From contig JAKABE010000276.1 of assembly GCA_021801945.1 (NCBI GenBank), positions 1-5,119 on the forward strand: DNA of 5,119 nucleotides. Reading direction: 5' to 3'. A program made the position numbers and the translations under genes. Positions 1-5,119 of this stretch are shown here, piece after piece; within the stretch, counting starts at the first letter, position 1, and each line of letters opens with the position of its first letter. The notes under the pieces were generated by a model. The model saw only the letters and a list, made by a program, of their open reading frames with translations, had not been told where the DNA came from and made no database searches. Origin of the DNA: Acidobacteriota bacterium. Its GTDB lineage: Bacteria > Acidobacteriota > Terriglobia > Terriglobales > Acidobacteriaceae.

Positions 1-550
<550 letters not shown>

Positions 551-555
551 AAACA

Positions 556-559
556 CTCC
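556..559 (-). promoter_or_regulatory. Ribosome binding site of gdhA
   Basis: Read on the minus strand this is GGAG followed by TGTTT and then the ATG at 550. The five-base spacing is good and fixes the gdhA start, since the conserved family N-terminus follows directly. Confidence 0.7.
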
Positions 560-777
560 ATTCCGTTGCTTGCGCGGGAGATGGCGGTCCAAGGCCGTTC
601 CCCGAAACGATGGCGGCCAAGCCGACACCCGACACTATGGACGCAGCGGACATTCTCCCGGTTATCCGGGGCGTTTCGAATGGCCCGGATGGATGCTTCA
701 GCCGGGTTCAAACCCCTGTGAGTCTAGGCTTCCCCAGGCGGCGCGTCAAGCCGAGTCCGCGGCTCTTCTGTCCGGAC

Positions 778-806
778 TTGACCGGAGTGCGCCGATCGTT
801 TTGAAT
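778..806 (+). promoter_or_regulatory. Candidate sigma70-type promoter for the glycoamylase-like gene
   Basis: TTGACC (778-783, 5 of 6 to the TTGACA consensus) is followed by exactly 17 bases and TTGAAT (801-806, 4 of 6 to TATAAT). Transcription would start near 813 and give a leader of about 110 bases before the gene at 921. This is a motif match only; one such match in GC-rich DNA is weak evidence. Confidence 0.33.
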
Positions 807-827
807 GGGACTTGTACCAGTCTCAAA
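800..827. promoter_or_regulatory. Imperfect inverted repeat over the candidate -10 region (possible operator or RNA hairpin)
   Basis: TTTGA (800-804) plus GACT (809-812) on the left are mirrored by AGTC (819-822) plus TCAAA (823-827) on the right. The centre is TGTACC, and the only asymmetry is a four-base insert in the left arm. It overlaps the candidate -10 and start point, where a repressor site would act, but no regulator gene is nearby in the window to support that. Confidence 0.25.
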
Positions 828-888
828 TGCTGAGCAGGGCCGTTCTGCCGGTGCGGGGTCAAGCGCCGTCTGTTCGGAGGAGTAAGTT

Positions 889-924
889 GTGCCCTCTCAT
901 TTCGTATTTTTGGGGGAGGCATGA
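889..924 (+). CDS. Possible 11-codon leader ORF, ATGA-coupled to the downstream gene
   Basis: A GTG at 889 is preceded by GGAGGAG (876-882), ending six bases upstream. It opens an 11-codon frame (VPSHFVFLGEA with GTG read as Met) that stops with TGA at 922-924. The stop overlaps the ATG at 921 as ATGA, the classic form of translational coupling. The peptide has no known family and no run of regulatory amino acids. It would explain how the 921 start is used although the GGAGG nearest to it (915-919) is only one base away. It could equally be chance; no similarity evidence is available. Confidence 0.22.
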   Translation: MPSHFVFLGEA

Positions 925-2243
925 CGCCCAGTTGTTCTATGCCGGCTATAAGCCGGCGCCAGGCGCTCCGAGCGATGGTGACCGCTGCCGGAGCCACGCT
1001 ATTGCCGCCGGCCGTCGCCGTCGCCGCTCAGGCATGGCAACCGGGCGGCGAGGATGACGCCTTTCTCGACGAACTGGAACGTCTTGGCTGCCTTTTCTTC
1101 TGGGAACAAGCCAGCCCCAATACCGGACAGATTCTGGACCGTGCCCGGCACGACCTGGGGGGCCGGCGCGACCGCCGGCGCATGGCCAGCATTGCTTCCA
1201 CCGGCTTCGGCCTGACCGCCCTCTGCATCGCCGATAAGCGCGGCTACCTGCCCCACGCCCAGGTCCTCGAGCGCGTCAGGACCACGCTGGCCTGGCACCT
1301 GAACCACTTTCCCCACGTCCACGGCTTCTTCTACCACTTCACCGACATCGAGACCGGCGCCCGCTTTCGCGCCTCGGAGGTGTCATCGATCGATACGTCG
1401 ATTCTGCTGTGCGGCATCCTCACCGCCAAGGCTTATTTCGACGATCCGCAGATTTCGGCGTTGGCGCAGCAAATTTACGAGCGGGTGGACTGGCCCTGGC
1501 TGCTCAACGGCGGCTCGACGTTTTCGATGGGCTGGATGCCGGAGAGCGGGTTCCTGAAGCACCGCTGGGACCACTACTGCGAACTGATGATGATCTATCT
1601 GCTGGCCATCGGTTCGCCTTCACACCCGGTTTCACCGGAACTGTGGAAGAATTTTTCGCGCCCGGTGATGAATTTCCAGGGTTATTCCTACATCAGCGGC
1701 ACCGATCCCATCTTTACGCACCAGTACTCGCATGCCTGGTTCGATTTTCGCCACAAGCGCGACGAGTACACCGACTACTTCAACAACTCGGTGATAGCGA
1801 CACGCGCGCACAAGGCCTTTTGCCTGGCCCATCCCCGCTGGTTCAACGAGAACTACTGGGGGGTAACGGCTTCCGACTCGATTGGCGGCTACACGGGCTG
1901 GGGCGGGCCGCCGTCCATGGGGCCGCTGGATGGGACGGTGGTGCCCTCGGCCGCGGCCGGATCGCTGTCTTTTGTGCCCGCCGATTGCCTCAGCGTGCTT
2001 CGTGCGATGCGGGCGCAGTGGGGCAGACTGGCGTGGAGCCGCTACGGTTTTGTGGACGCCTTTCATCCCGCAGCCCATTGGTACGACGCGGATGTGATCG
2101 GCATCGATCAGGGCATCTCGGTGCTGATGGCGGAAAACCGGCGCTCCGGCTTTGTATGGAAGAACTTCATGAGCAATTCCGAACCGGTGCAGGCGATGCA
2201 ACTGGTCGGTTTCAAAATGGAATGCTCAACAACCACCGCCTGA
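921..2243 (+). CDS. Tat-exported glycoamylase-like glycoside hydrolase (PF10091 / GH144 endo-beta-1,2-glucanase type)
   Basis: This 440-residue protein has a twin-arginine signal. SRRQALR at residues 11-17 is followed by a hydrophobic stretch to about residue 36 and a likely signal-peptidase site at AQA-WQ (36-40), so it should be folded and then exported to the periplasm or beyond. The mature part resembles the glycoamylase-like family throughout: FLDELERLGCLFFWEQ (48-63), IASTGFGLTALCIA (91-104), GFFYHFTDIETG (135-146), EVSSIDTSILLCG (153-165), VDWPWLLNGG (189-198), SMGWMPESGFL (202-212), FTHQYSHAWFDFR (265-277), DGTVVPSAAAGS and GIDQGISVLMAEN (394-406). This is an (alpha/alpha)6 fold, and characterised members such as GH144 cleave beta-1,2-glucans endo-wise. 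The exact substrate here is inferred. Length is normal and no frame break is seen. No beta-glucosidase or sugar transporter lies beside it. Alternative starts are the ATG at 939 (no ribosome site) or coupling from the leader ORF. Confidence 0.88.
   Translation: MTPSCSMPAISRRQALRAMVTAAGATLLPPAVAVAAQAWQPGGEDDAFLDELERLGCLFFWEQASPNTGQILDRARHDLGGRRDRRRMASIASTGFGLTALCIADKRGYLPHAQVLERVRTTLAWHLNHFPHVHGFFYHFTDIETGARFRASEVSSIDTSILLCGILTAKAYFDDPQISALAQQIYERVDWPWLLNGGSTFSMGWMPESGFLKHRWDHYCELMMIYLLAIGSPSHPVSPELWKNFSRPVMNFQGYSYISGTDPIFTHQYSHAWFDFRHKRDEYTDYFNNSVIATRAHKAFCLAHPRWFNENYWGVTASDSIGGYTGWGGPPSMGPLDGTVVPSAAAGSLSFVPADCLSVLRAMRAQWGRLAWSRYGFVDAFHPAAHWYDADVIGIDQGISVLMAENRRSGFVWKNFMSNSEPVQAMQLVGFKMECSTTTA
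941..957 (+). repeat. Perfect 7-bp inverted repeat at the start of the Tat signal coding region
   Basis: GCCGGCT and AGCCGGC flank ATA, giving a GC-rich 7-bp stem with a three-base loop. It begins at the third base of the internal ATG (939-941) and 18 bases after the 921 start codon. In mRNA it could hinder initiation at 939 or tune initiation at 921. It may also be only a by-product of the Ala-Ile-Ser-Arg codons. Confidence 0.4.
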
Positions 2244-2262
2244 CACCATGCGCAAGAGCGAT

Positions 2263-2301
2263 TCAGAAGGTGGGCTCAGAAGGTGGGCTCAGAAGGTGGG
2301 C
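2263..2301 (+). repeat. Three perfect tandem copies of a 13-bp unit
   Basis: The unit TCAGAAGGTGGGC occurs at 2263-2275, 2276-2288 and 2289-2301 without a mismatch, and the next bases (TCGGA) begin a decayed fourth copy. The 13-bp length is not a multiple of three and the array begins 19 bases after the stop codon, so it is non-coding. It is a minisatellite-like array that could vary in copy number by slippage. Confidence 0.9.
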
Positions 2302-2378
2302 TCGGACTGTCCGCTTTCTTTTCTTGACGCGCTCCGTTCGTCTCTGCTCTACTTGGAATATCGTGATGCAGATGATCT

Positions 2379-2401
2379 GAGCGCATCTCGTATGCGTTTT
2401 T
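2379..2401 (+). terminator. Weak candidate terminator after the glycoamylase-like gene
   Basis: CGCAT (2382-2386) pairs with ATGCG (2392-2396) around CTCGT, and TTTTT (2397-2401) follows. G-U and A-U pairs can lengthen the stem by three at the cost of part of the T run. The 5-bp core is short for an intrinsic terminator. It lies 136 bases after the stop codon. Confidence 0.35.
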
Positions 2402-2433
2402 CATCGCCAGGGTGCGGCCTGTCCTCCCATCAA

Positions 2434-2457
2434 GCGAATTAGCCCATCGAAATTCGC
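2434..2457 (+). promoter_or_regulatory. Perfect 7-bp hairpin upstream of the ilvA terminator-like element
   Basis: GCGAATT (2434-2440) and AATTCGC (2451-2457) are exact reverse complements around a ten-base loop. No T run follows, so it is not a terminator. It could be a leader RNA stem or a dyad bound by a protein. Function is unknown. Confidence 0.4.
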
Positions 2458-2511
2458 GCGCGGGGAGCGGCAGAGGCTGACGGATCGAAAGGCTGGACGG
2501 AAGCAGTCACA

Positions 2512-2544
2512 AGCCACCCCGCACATGCGGCAGGTGGCTTTTTT
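2512..2544 (+). terminator. Strong intrinsic terminator or attenuator just before ilvA
   Basis: AGCCACC (2512-2518) pairs with GGTGGCT (2533-2539). Inside, CCGC (2519-2522) pairs with GCGG (2527-2530) around ACAT, with a two-base bulge (CA, 2531-2532). T6 (2539-2544) follows. This has the full form of a Rho-independent terminator. It ends 39 bases before the preferred ilvA start. It either ends transcription from the gene upstream, with ilvA having its own promoter squeezed in after it, or it is an attenuator within the ilvA leader. The sequence cannot decide between these. Confidence 0.75.
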
Positions 2545-2572
2545 ATTTCGATGTTCCATTTTCAAGTCCCAT

Positions 2573-2578
2573 GGGAGG
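2573..2578 (+). promoter_or_regulatory. Ribosome binding site deciding the ilvA TTG start
   Basis: GGGAGG lies five bases before TTG (2584-2586). No comparable site precedes the in-frame ATG at 2551: the nearest purine-rich string, GGTGG at 2533-2537, is 13 bases away and part of the terminator stem. Confidence 0.65.
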
Positions 2579-2583
2579 ACGCA

Positions 2584-3798
2584 TTGGATTCCGTCACTCT
2601 GGCCAGTATCCACACGGCGCGCGCACGTATTGGCGAGGCGATTCACTGCTCGCCCTGCCATCTTTCCCATCACCTCTCGGAATTGATCGGGCTGCCGCTG
2701 CATCTCAAGCTCGAAAACCTGCAGCGAACCGGCTCGTTCAAAGAGCGCGGGGCGCTCAACAAGCTGTTGACCCTCAATGAGGCGGAGCGCAAGCGCGGGG
2801 TGATCGCGGCCAGCGCCGGCAATCACGCCCAGGGGGTCGCTTTTCACGCCGGCGCACGCGGCATTCGCGCCCAGATCGTGATGCCGCTGGCCACGCCCCT
2901 GGTGAAGGTGGCGGCCACCCGCTCCTATGGCGCCGAGGTGATTCTGCACGGCGCGAGCTACGACGAGGCATGCGAGGAAGCCCTGCGCCGCCGCCTCGAC
3001 GAAGGCCGCACCTTTATCCATCCATTTGACGACCCCGAAGTGATCTCCGGCCAGGGTACGATCGGCCTCGAACTGCTCGAGCAGGTTCCGGATCTCGAGG
3101 CCGTGGTGGTTCCGATCGGCGGCGGTGGCCTTATCAGCGGAGTCGGCTGCGCGCTCAAAGAAGTCAATCCCCGTATCCGCGTGGTTGGCGTGGAGCCGGA
3201 GAAACTGCCTTCGATGCTGCGCGCCCGCGAGGTGGGCCATCCCGTCACCCTCGAGCCAGAGGCCACTGTCGCCGACGGAATCGCGGTGCGCCGGGCCGGC
3301 GACCTCACTCTCCCGCTTGTCTCCCGCTACGTGGACGAAATCGTTACTGTCGACGACGAGGAGATTGCCAGCGCCATCCTGATGCTTCTGGAACAGGAGA
3401 AAACTCTGGCCGAGGGCGCCGGCGCCGCCGCCCTGGCGGCTATCGTTCAGTCTAAAACCAGGCTCCGCAATCGCCGGACGGTGGTGCTGGTCTGCGGCGG
3501 CAATATTGACGTCACTCTGCTGGCCAAGATCATCGAGCGCGGCCTGGTGAAGGACGGGCGTCTGGTGCGCCTGCGTGTTTATCTCCAGGACCGCCCCGGC
3601 GCGCTTCTGGCGCTCACCCAGATTCTTGCTCGGGAGCGCGCCAACATCGTGGAAACCCTGCATAACCGCGCCTATTACGGCGTGAGCCTGGGTGAAACCG
3701 TTATCGATGTGACCATAGAAGCTCGCGGCGCCACGCACATTGCCGCCATCCACCATGCACTGCGCGAAGCTGGTTTCCGTTTCGAACGAATACAATAA
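2584..3798 (+). CDS. ilvA: Threonine ammonia-lyase (threonine dehydratase) with C-terminal ACT domain
   Basis: This enzyme deaminates L-threonine to 2-oxobutanoate and ammonium with pyridoxal phosphate, in the cytoplasm. The product is the first intermediate of isoleucine synthesis or enters catabolism. Numbered from the TTG start (404 residues), the Schiff-base lysine is K53 in [18 protein letters not shown] (77-86) contacts the substrate, and GGGGL (179-183) is the phosphate-binding loop. VCGGNID closes the catalytic domain. Residues 327-404 form one ACT-like domain ([17 protein letters not shown] onward), which usually gives allosteric control by an amino acid. One ACT repeat and about 400 residues match the shorter class, not the 514-residue E. 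coli IlvA with two. The start is set at TTG with GGGAGG five bases upstream; the ATG at 2551 (415 residues) would add 11 unconserved residues and lacks a ribosome site. Whether it is biosynthetic or catabolic is open, since no ilv or tdc gene is adjacent. Confidence 0.95.
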   Translation: MDSVTLASIHTARARIGEAIHCSPCHLSHHLSELIGLPLHLKLENLQRTGSFKERGALNKLLTLNEAERKRGVIAASAGNHAQGVAFHAGARGIRAQIVMPLATPLVKVAATRSYGAEVILHGASYDEACEEALRRRLDEGRTFIHPFDDPEVISGQGTIGLELLEQVPDLEAVVVPIGGGGLISGVGCALKEVNPRIRVVGVEPEKLPSMLRAREVGHPVTLEPEATVADGIAVRRAGDLTLPLVSRYVDEIVTVDDEEIASAILMLLEQEKTLAEGAGAAALAAIVQSKTRLRNRRTVVLVCGGNIDVTLLAKIIERGLVKDGRLVRLRVYLQDRPGALLALTQILARERANIVETLHNRAYYGVSLGETVIDVTIEARGATHIAAIHHALREAGFRFERIQ

Positions 3799-4103
3799 GG
3801 ACGGCAAGAAACCAACACCCTGGATGGCAGCGAAGACCCGTGTTCCGTCCCTCAAATCCTGCAACTATTCGAAGGCATAATCCGTCCATCGAAGTAAATC
3901 CGCTTCAGGGCGGCATGGGCTGGCGGCAGGGGAAGCAATCCGTCTGCCTCGATCGTCCTGAAGGATTCGGACGGGGGCTCAGGTTGCCTTTTGATCGCTG
4001 CAGTTTGGACGCGAAGACGGAAGTGCGGAGCGCAAAGGGAAGACAATCCAGGTTTTGTATTTGGAGTTGTTGGAATTTTCTCGTGCTCCGGAATGGCTTT
4101 GTC

Positions 4104-4139
4104 GCGGGCACGGGCCGCGTGAGCGGCAGAGGTTCCCGC
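4104..4139 (+). promoter_or_regulatory. Nested hairpin with GTGA tetraloop in the efflux gene leader
   Basis: GCCGC (4114-4118) and GCGGC (4123-4127) enclose GTGA, a GNRA-type tetraloop. Outside them GCGGG (4104-4108) pairs with CCCGC (4135-4139), leaving an internal loop of CACGG against AGAGGTT. The element ends 58 bases before the mdtA-like start. It is not followed by a T run. It may be a leader RNA structure; no known class is recognised. Confidence 0.35.
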
Positions 4140-4188
4140 CCGGAATGGAAGCGGGGCTGCTCTTATCGATCACAGGTTCGCACCAGAA

Positions 4189-4195
4189 GAGAGGA
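4189..4195 (+). promoter_or_regulatory. Ribosome binding site of the efflux adaptor gene
   Basis: GAGAGGA precedes the ATG at 4198, with GAGG (4191-4194) three bases from it. The spacing is on the short side. The next in-frame ATG lies far inside the adaptor fold, so 4198 is still the best start. Confidence 0.5.
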
Positions 4196-4197
4196 AC

Positions 4198-5119
4198 ATG
4201 GATCAGGCTCCGTCTGTTTCGTATCATGAACCGAATAACGACCCGCCGGGAGCGGGCAAGAAGCGCCGCCATCGCTGGATTTGGGCGATCGTCCTGCTGC
4301 TTTTTGGCCTCTTGTTCTACTGGGTGCTGCACCAGCATGAGGCGAGCCAGCGGCAAGGGGGCCAGGGCCGCCAGGGCGGGGGACGGTTCGGCGCCGCAGG
4401 CCCCGTACCGGTAACTACGGCCACGGCGAAGTTTGGCAATCTGGGCGTCTATCTGAATGCCATTGGCACGGTTACGCCCGTCTATACCGATTCCATTACC
4501 GCCGAGGTGACCGGCGTGATCACTGCCGTGCACTACCACGAAGGCCAGTACGTCCATAAAGGCGACCCGTTGATCGACATCGACGACCGCCCGTACGTGG
4601 CGCAGTTAGTGCAGGCGCAGGGTGCTCTGCAGCGCGATCAGAACATGCTCGCCGAGGCGCAGATGGATCTTAAGCGCTATCAGGACGCCTGGAAGAAGAA
4701 CGCCATTCCCCGTCAGATTCTGGAAGATCAGGAGAAACTGGTTCTTATTGACGAGGGCACCGTGAAGAACGACCAGGGCGTCGTTCAGTTCGACCAGGTG
4801 CAGGTGGTCTACTGCCATATTTCCTCGCCCATCGACGGGCGGGTGGGCCTCCGCCTGGTCGACCCCGGCAACCTGATCACCGCGAACTCCACGAACGTGC
4901 TGGTCGTGGTTGCGCAGATGCAGCCAATCACCGTCATTTTCACGCTTCCTGAAGACGACCTGCCCGCGGTTCTCGAGGAGATGCGCGGTGGCCACCAACT
5001 CAAGGTGGAGGCTTTCGATCGCACCCAGCAAGACCTTCTCGGCACCGGCAAACTGATCACGGTCGACAACCAGATCGACACCACCACCGGTACGGTGAAG
5101 TTGCGCGCACTTTTCACCA
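4198..5119 (+). CDS. mdtA: RND efflux periplasmic adaptor subunit, MdtA type, cut by the window edge
   Basis: This membrane-fusion protein would link an inner-membrane RND pump to an outer-membrane channel; 307 codons are visible. Residues 1-26 are cytoplasmic and basic near the end (KKRRHR, 21-26). Residues 27-44 form one membrane anchor. A Gly/Gln-rich linker follows (50-69). The first half of the lipoyl-like domain includes GVITAVHYHEGQYVHKGDPLIDID (106-129). Residues 134-200 make a short alpha-hairpin rich in Gln and Glu. The second lipoyl half has YCHISSPIDGRVGLRLVDPG (205-224). The beta-barrel part ends with DNQIDTTTGTVKLRA (290-304), a hallmark of the MdtA/MexE-like adaptors. Family length is about 390-430 residues, so roughly a quarter is missing. 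Pump genes such as mdtB and mdtC would be expected downstream. The substrate (drug, bile salt or metal) cannot be told. Confidence 0.92.
   Translation, partial: MDQAPSVSYHEPNNDPPGAGKKRRHRWIWAIVLLLFGLLFYWVLHQHEASQRQGGQGRQGGGRFGAAGPVPVTTATAKFGNLGVYLNAIGTVTPVYTDSITAEVTGVITAVHYHEGQYVHKGDPLIDIDDRPYVAQLVQAQGALQRDQNMLAEAQMDLKRYQDAWKKNAIPRQILEDQEKLVLIDEGTVKNDQGVVQFDQVQVVYCHISSPIDGRVGLRLVDPGNLITANSTNVLVVVAQMQPITVIFTLPEDDLPAVLEEMRGGHQLKVEAFDRTQQDLLGTGKLITVDNQIDTTTGTVKLRALFT

Larger units (their letters stand above)
551..920. other. Divergent intergenic region between gdhA and the glycoamylase-like gene
   Basis: This 370-bp stretch separates two divergent genes and should hold promoters for both. Small open frames here have no recognisable protein character and are not called. 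On the + strand a sigma70-like pair lies at 778-806, with a dyad over its downstream part (800-827) and a short hairpin (771-786, TCCGG/CCGGA) over its -35. A GGAGGAG at 876-882 precedes a possible leader ORF. No convincing -35/-10 pair for gdhA was found on the minus strand. A T-arm-like motif near 703-720 is not part of a tRNA. Confidence 0.6.
2244..2583. other. Intergenic and leader region between the glycoamylase-like gene and ilvA
   Basis: This stretch of about 340 bases holds, in order: a 3 x 13-bp tandem repeat (2263-2301); a small hairpin with a T run (2379-2401); a 7-bp perfect hairpin (2434-2457); a strong stem-loop with T6 (2512-2544); and the ilvA ribosome site (2573-2578). Small open frames here look non-coding. 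I do not recognise a named riboswitch or T-box. GEMM-like strings around 2480-2515 do not match that motif's conserved core. No good promoter pair was found; TTGACG at 2324-2329 has no matching -10 at 16-18 bases. Confidence 0.6.
3799..4197. other. Intergenic region between ilvA and the efflux adaptor gene
   Basis: This 399-bp stretch has open frames on both strands, but none looks like a real protein or has a ribosome site. Just after the ilvA stop, GGACGG (3799-3804) and AACAC (3814-3818) can pair with GTGTT-CCGTCC (3840-3850). That makes a long imperfect stem without a T run, so it is at best a processing or Rho-independent-like remnant. CCGTC (3940-3944) can pair with GACGG (3970-3974), with TCCT/AGGA inside. 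A nested hairpin lies at 4104-4139. No convincing promoter was found; TTGTAT at 4055-4060 has no -10 at the right distance. Confidence 0.55.

Noticed and set aside
699..730. GGGTTCAAACCC resembling a tRNA T-arm
   Set aside because: The T stem would carry a mismatch, no matching acceptor strand (AGACTCA) occurs upstream at tRNA distance, and no D-arm or anticodon arm can be drawn.
2324..2361. TTGACG with downstream AATAT as a promoter for ilvA
   Set aside because: The spacing is about 26 bases, too long, and at 17 bases the sequence is CTCTAC, which does not resemble a -10 element.
1409..2380. 323-codon + strand frame overlapping the glycoamylase-like gene
   Set aside because: It overlaps a clearly conserved gene in another frame and runs through the 13-bp non-coding repeats; it has no recognisable domain.
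2465..2476. 12-base string GAGCGGCAGAGG shared with 4121-4132, both in leaders
   Set aside because: About one identical 12-mer pair is expected by chance in a 5-kb window, more so at high GC, and the flanks do not match.
2470..2520. Strings recalling a GEMM (cyclic-di-GMP) riboswitch
   Set aside because: The conserved core (GGGACGCAAAGC and the partner tetraloop receptor) is not present; only short chance similarity.
2401..3864. Long minus-strand open frame (487 codons) antisense to ilvA
   Set aside because: It lies almost wholly opposite a clear ilvA, its residue makeup is that of a GC-rich shadow, and no family motif is seen.
3840..4229. 129-codon + strand frame in the gap before the efflux gene
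   Set aside because: No ribosome site or recognisable domain, Arg/Gly/Ser-rich content typical of random GC-rich frames, and it overlaps the adaptor start.
3979..4557. 192-codon minus-strand frame antisense to the adaptor gene start
   Set aside because: Mostly opposite the well-supported adaptor coding region; composition is that of a shadow frame.

Overview
The window is GC-rich bacterial DNA from a chromosome-like housekeeping/accessory region. It holds four recognisable protein genes: one running leftward off the left edge, two complete on the + strand, and one running off the right edge. The GC-rich codon use, the Tat-exported glycoamylase-like (GH144-type) enzyme, the Glu/Leu/Phe/Val dehydrogenase and the MdtA-type efflux adaptor would fit a soil bacterium such as an Acidobacteriota member. 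That placement is an inference from gene content only; no rRNA or taxon marker is present.

Layout. Positions 1-550 (minus) are the first 183 codons of a glutamate dehydrogenase (gdhA), with all expected N-terminal lysines and the catalytic aspartate at family spacing. A 370-bp gap separates it from a divergent + strand gene (921-2243) for a Tat-exported glycoamylase-like protein of the endo-beta-1,2-glucanase (GH144) type. The gap carries a sigma70-like promoter candidate, a dyad and a possible 11-codon leader ORF overlapping the gene start by ATGA. After this gene come three perfect 13-bp tandem repeats, a weak hairpin with a T run, a 7-bp hairpin, and a strong stem-loop with a T6 tract (2512-2544). 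The stem-loop lies just before a complete threonine ammonia-lyase (ilvA) with a C-terminal ACT domain. The ilvA start is better placed at a TTG (2584) preceded by GGGAGG than at the longer ATG (2551). A 399-bp gap with several possible RNA hairpins follows, then the first 307 codons of an RND efflux periplasmic adaptor of the MdtA type (4198 to the right edge).

Relations. The genes do not form one pathway or one operon: the gaps are long and hairpins separate the units. gdhA (glutamate to 2-oxoglutarate plus ammonium) and ilvA (threonine to 2-oxobutanoate plus ammonium) both join amino-acid and nitrogen metabolism. The glycan hydrolase acts outside the cytoplasm, and the adaptor would start an RND pump operon continuing past the window. 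I found no CRISPR array, insertion sequence, tRNA, rRNA or phage gene, and no clear novel multi-gene system. The most notable features are in the non-coding leaders: the putative ilvA attenuator, the 13-bp repeat array, the coupled leader ORF, and the GTGA-capped hairpin before the efflux gene.
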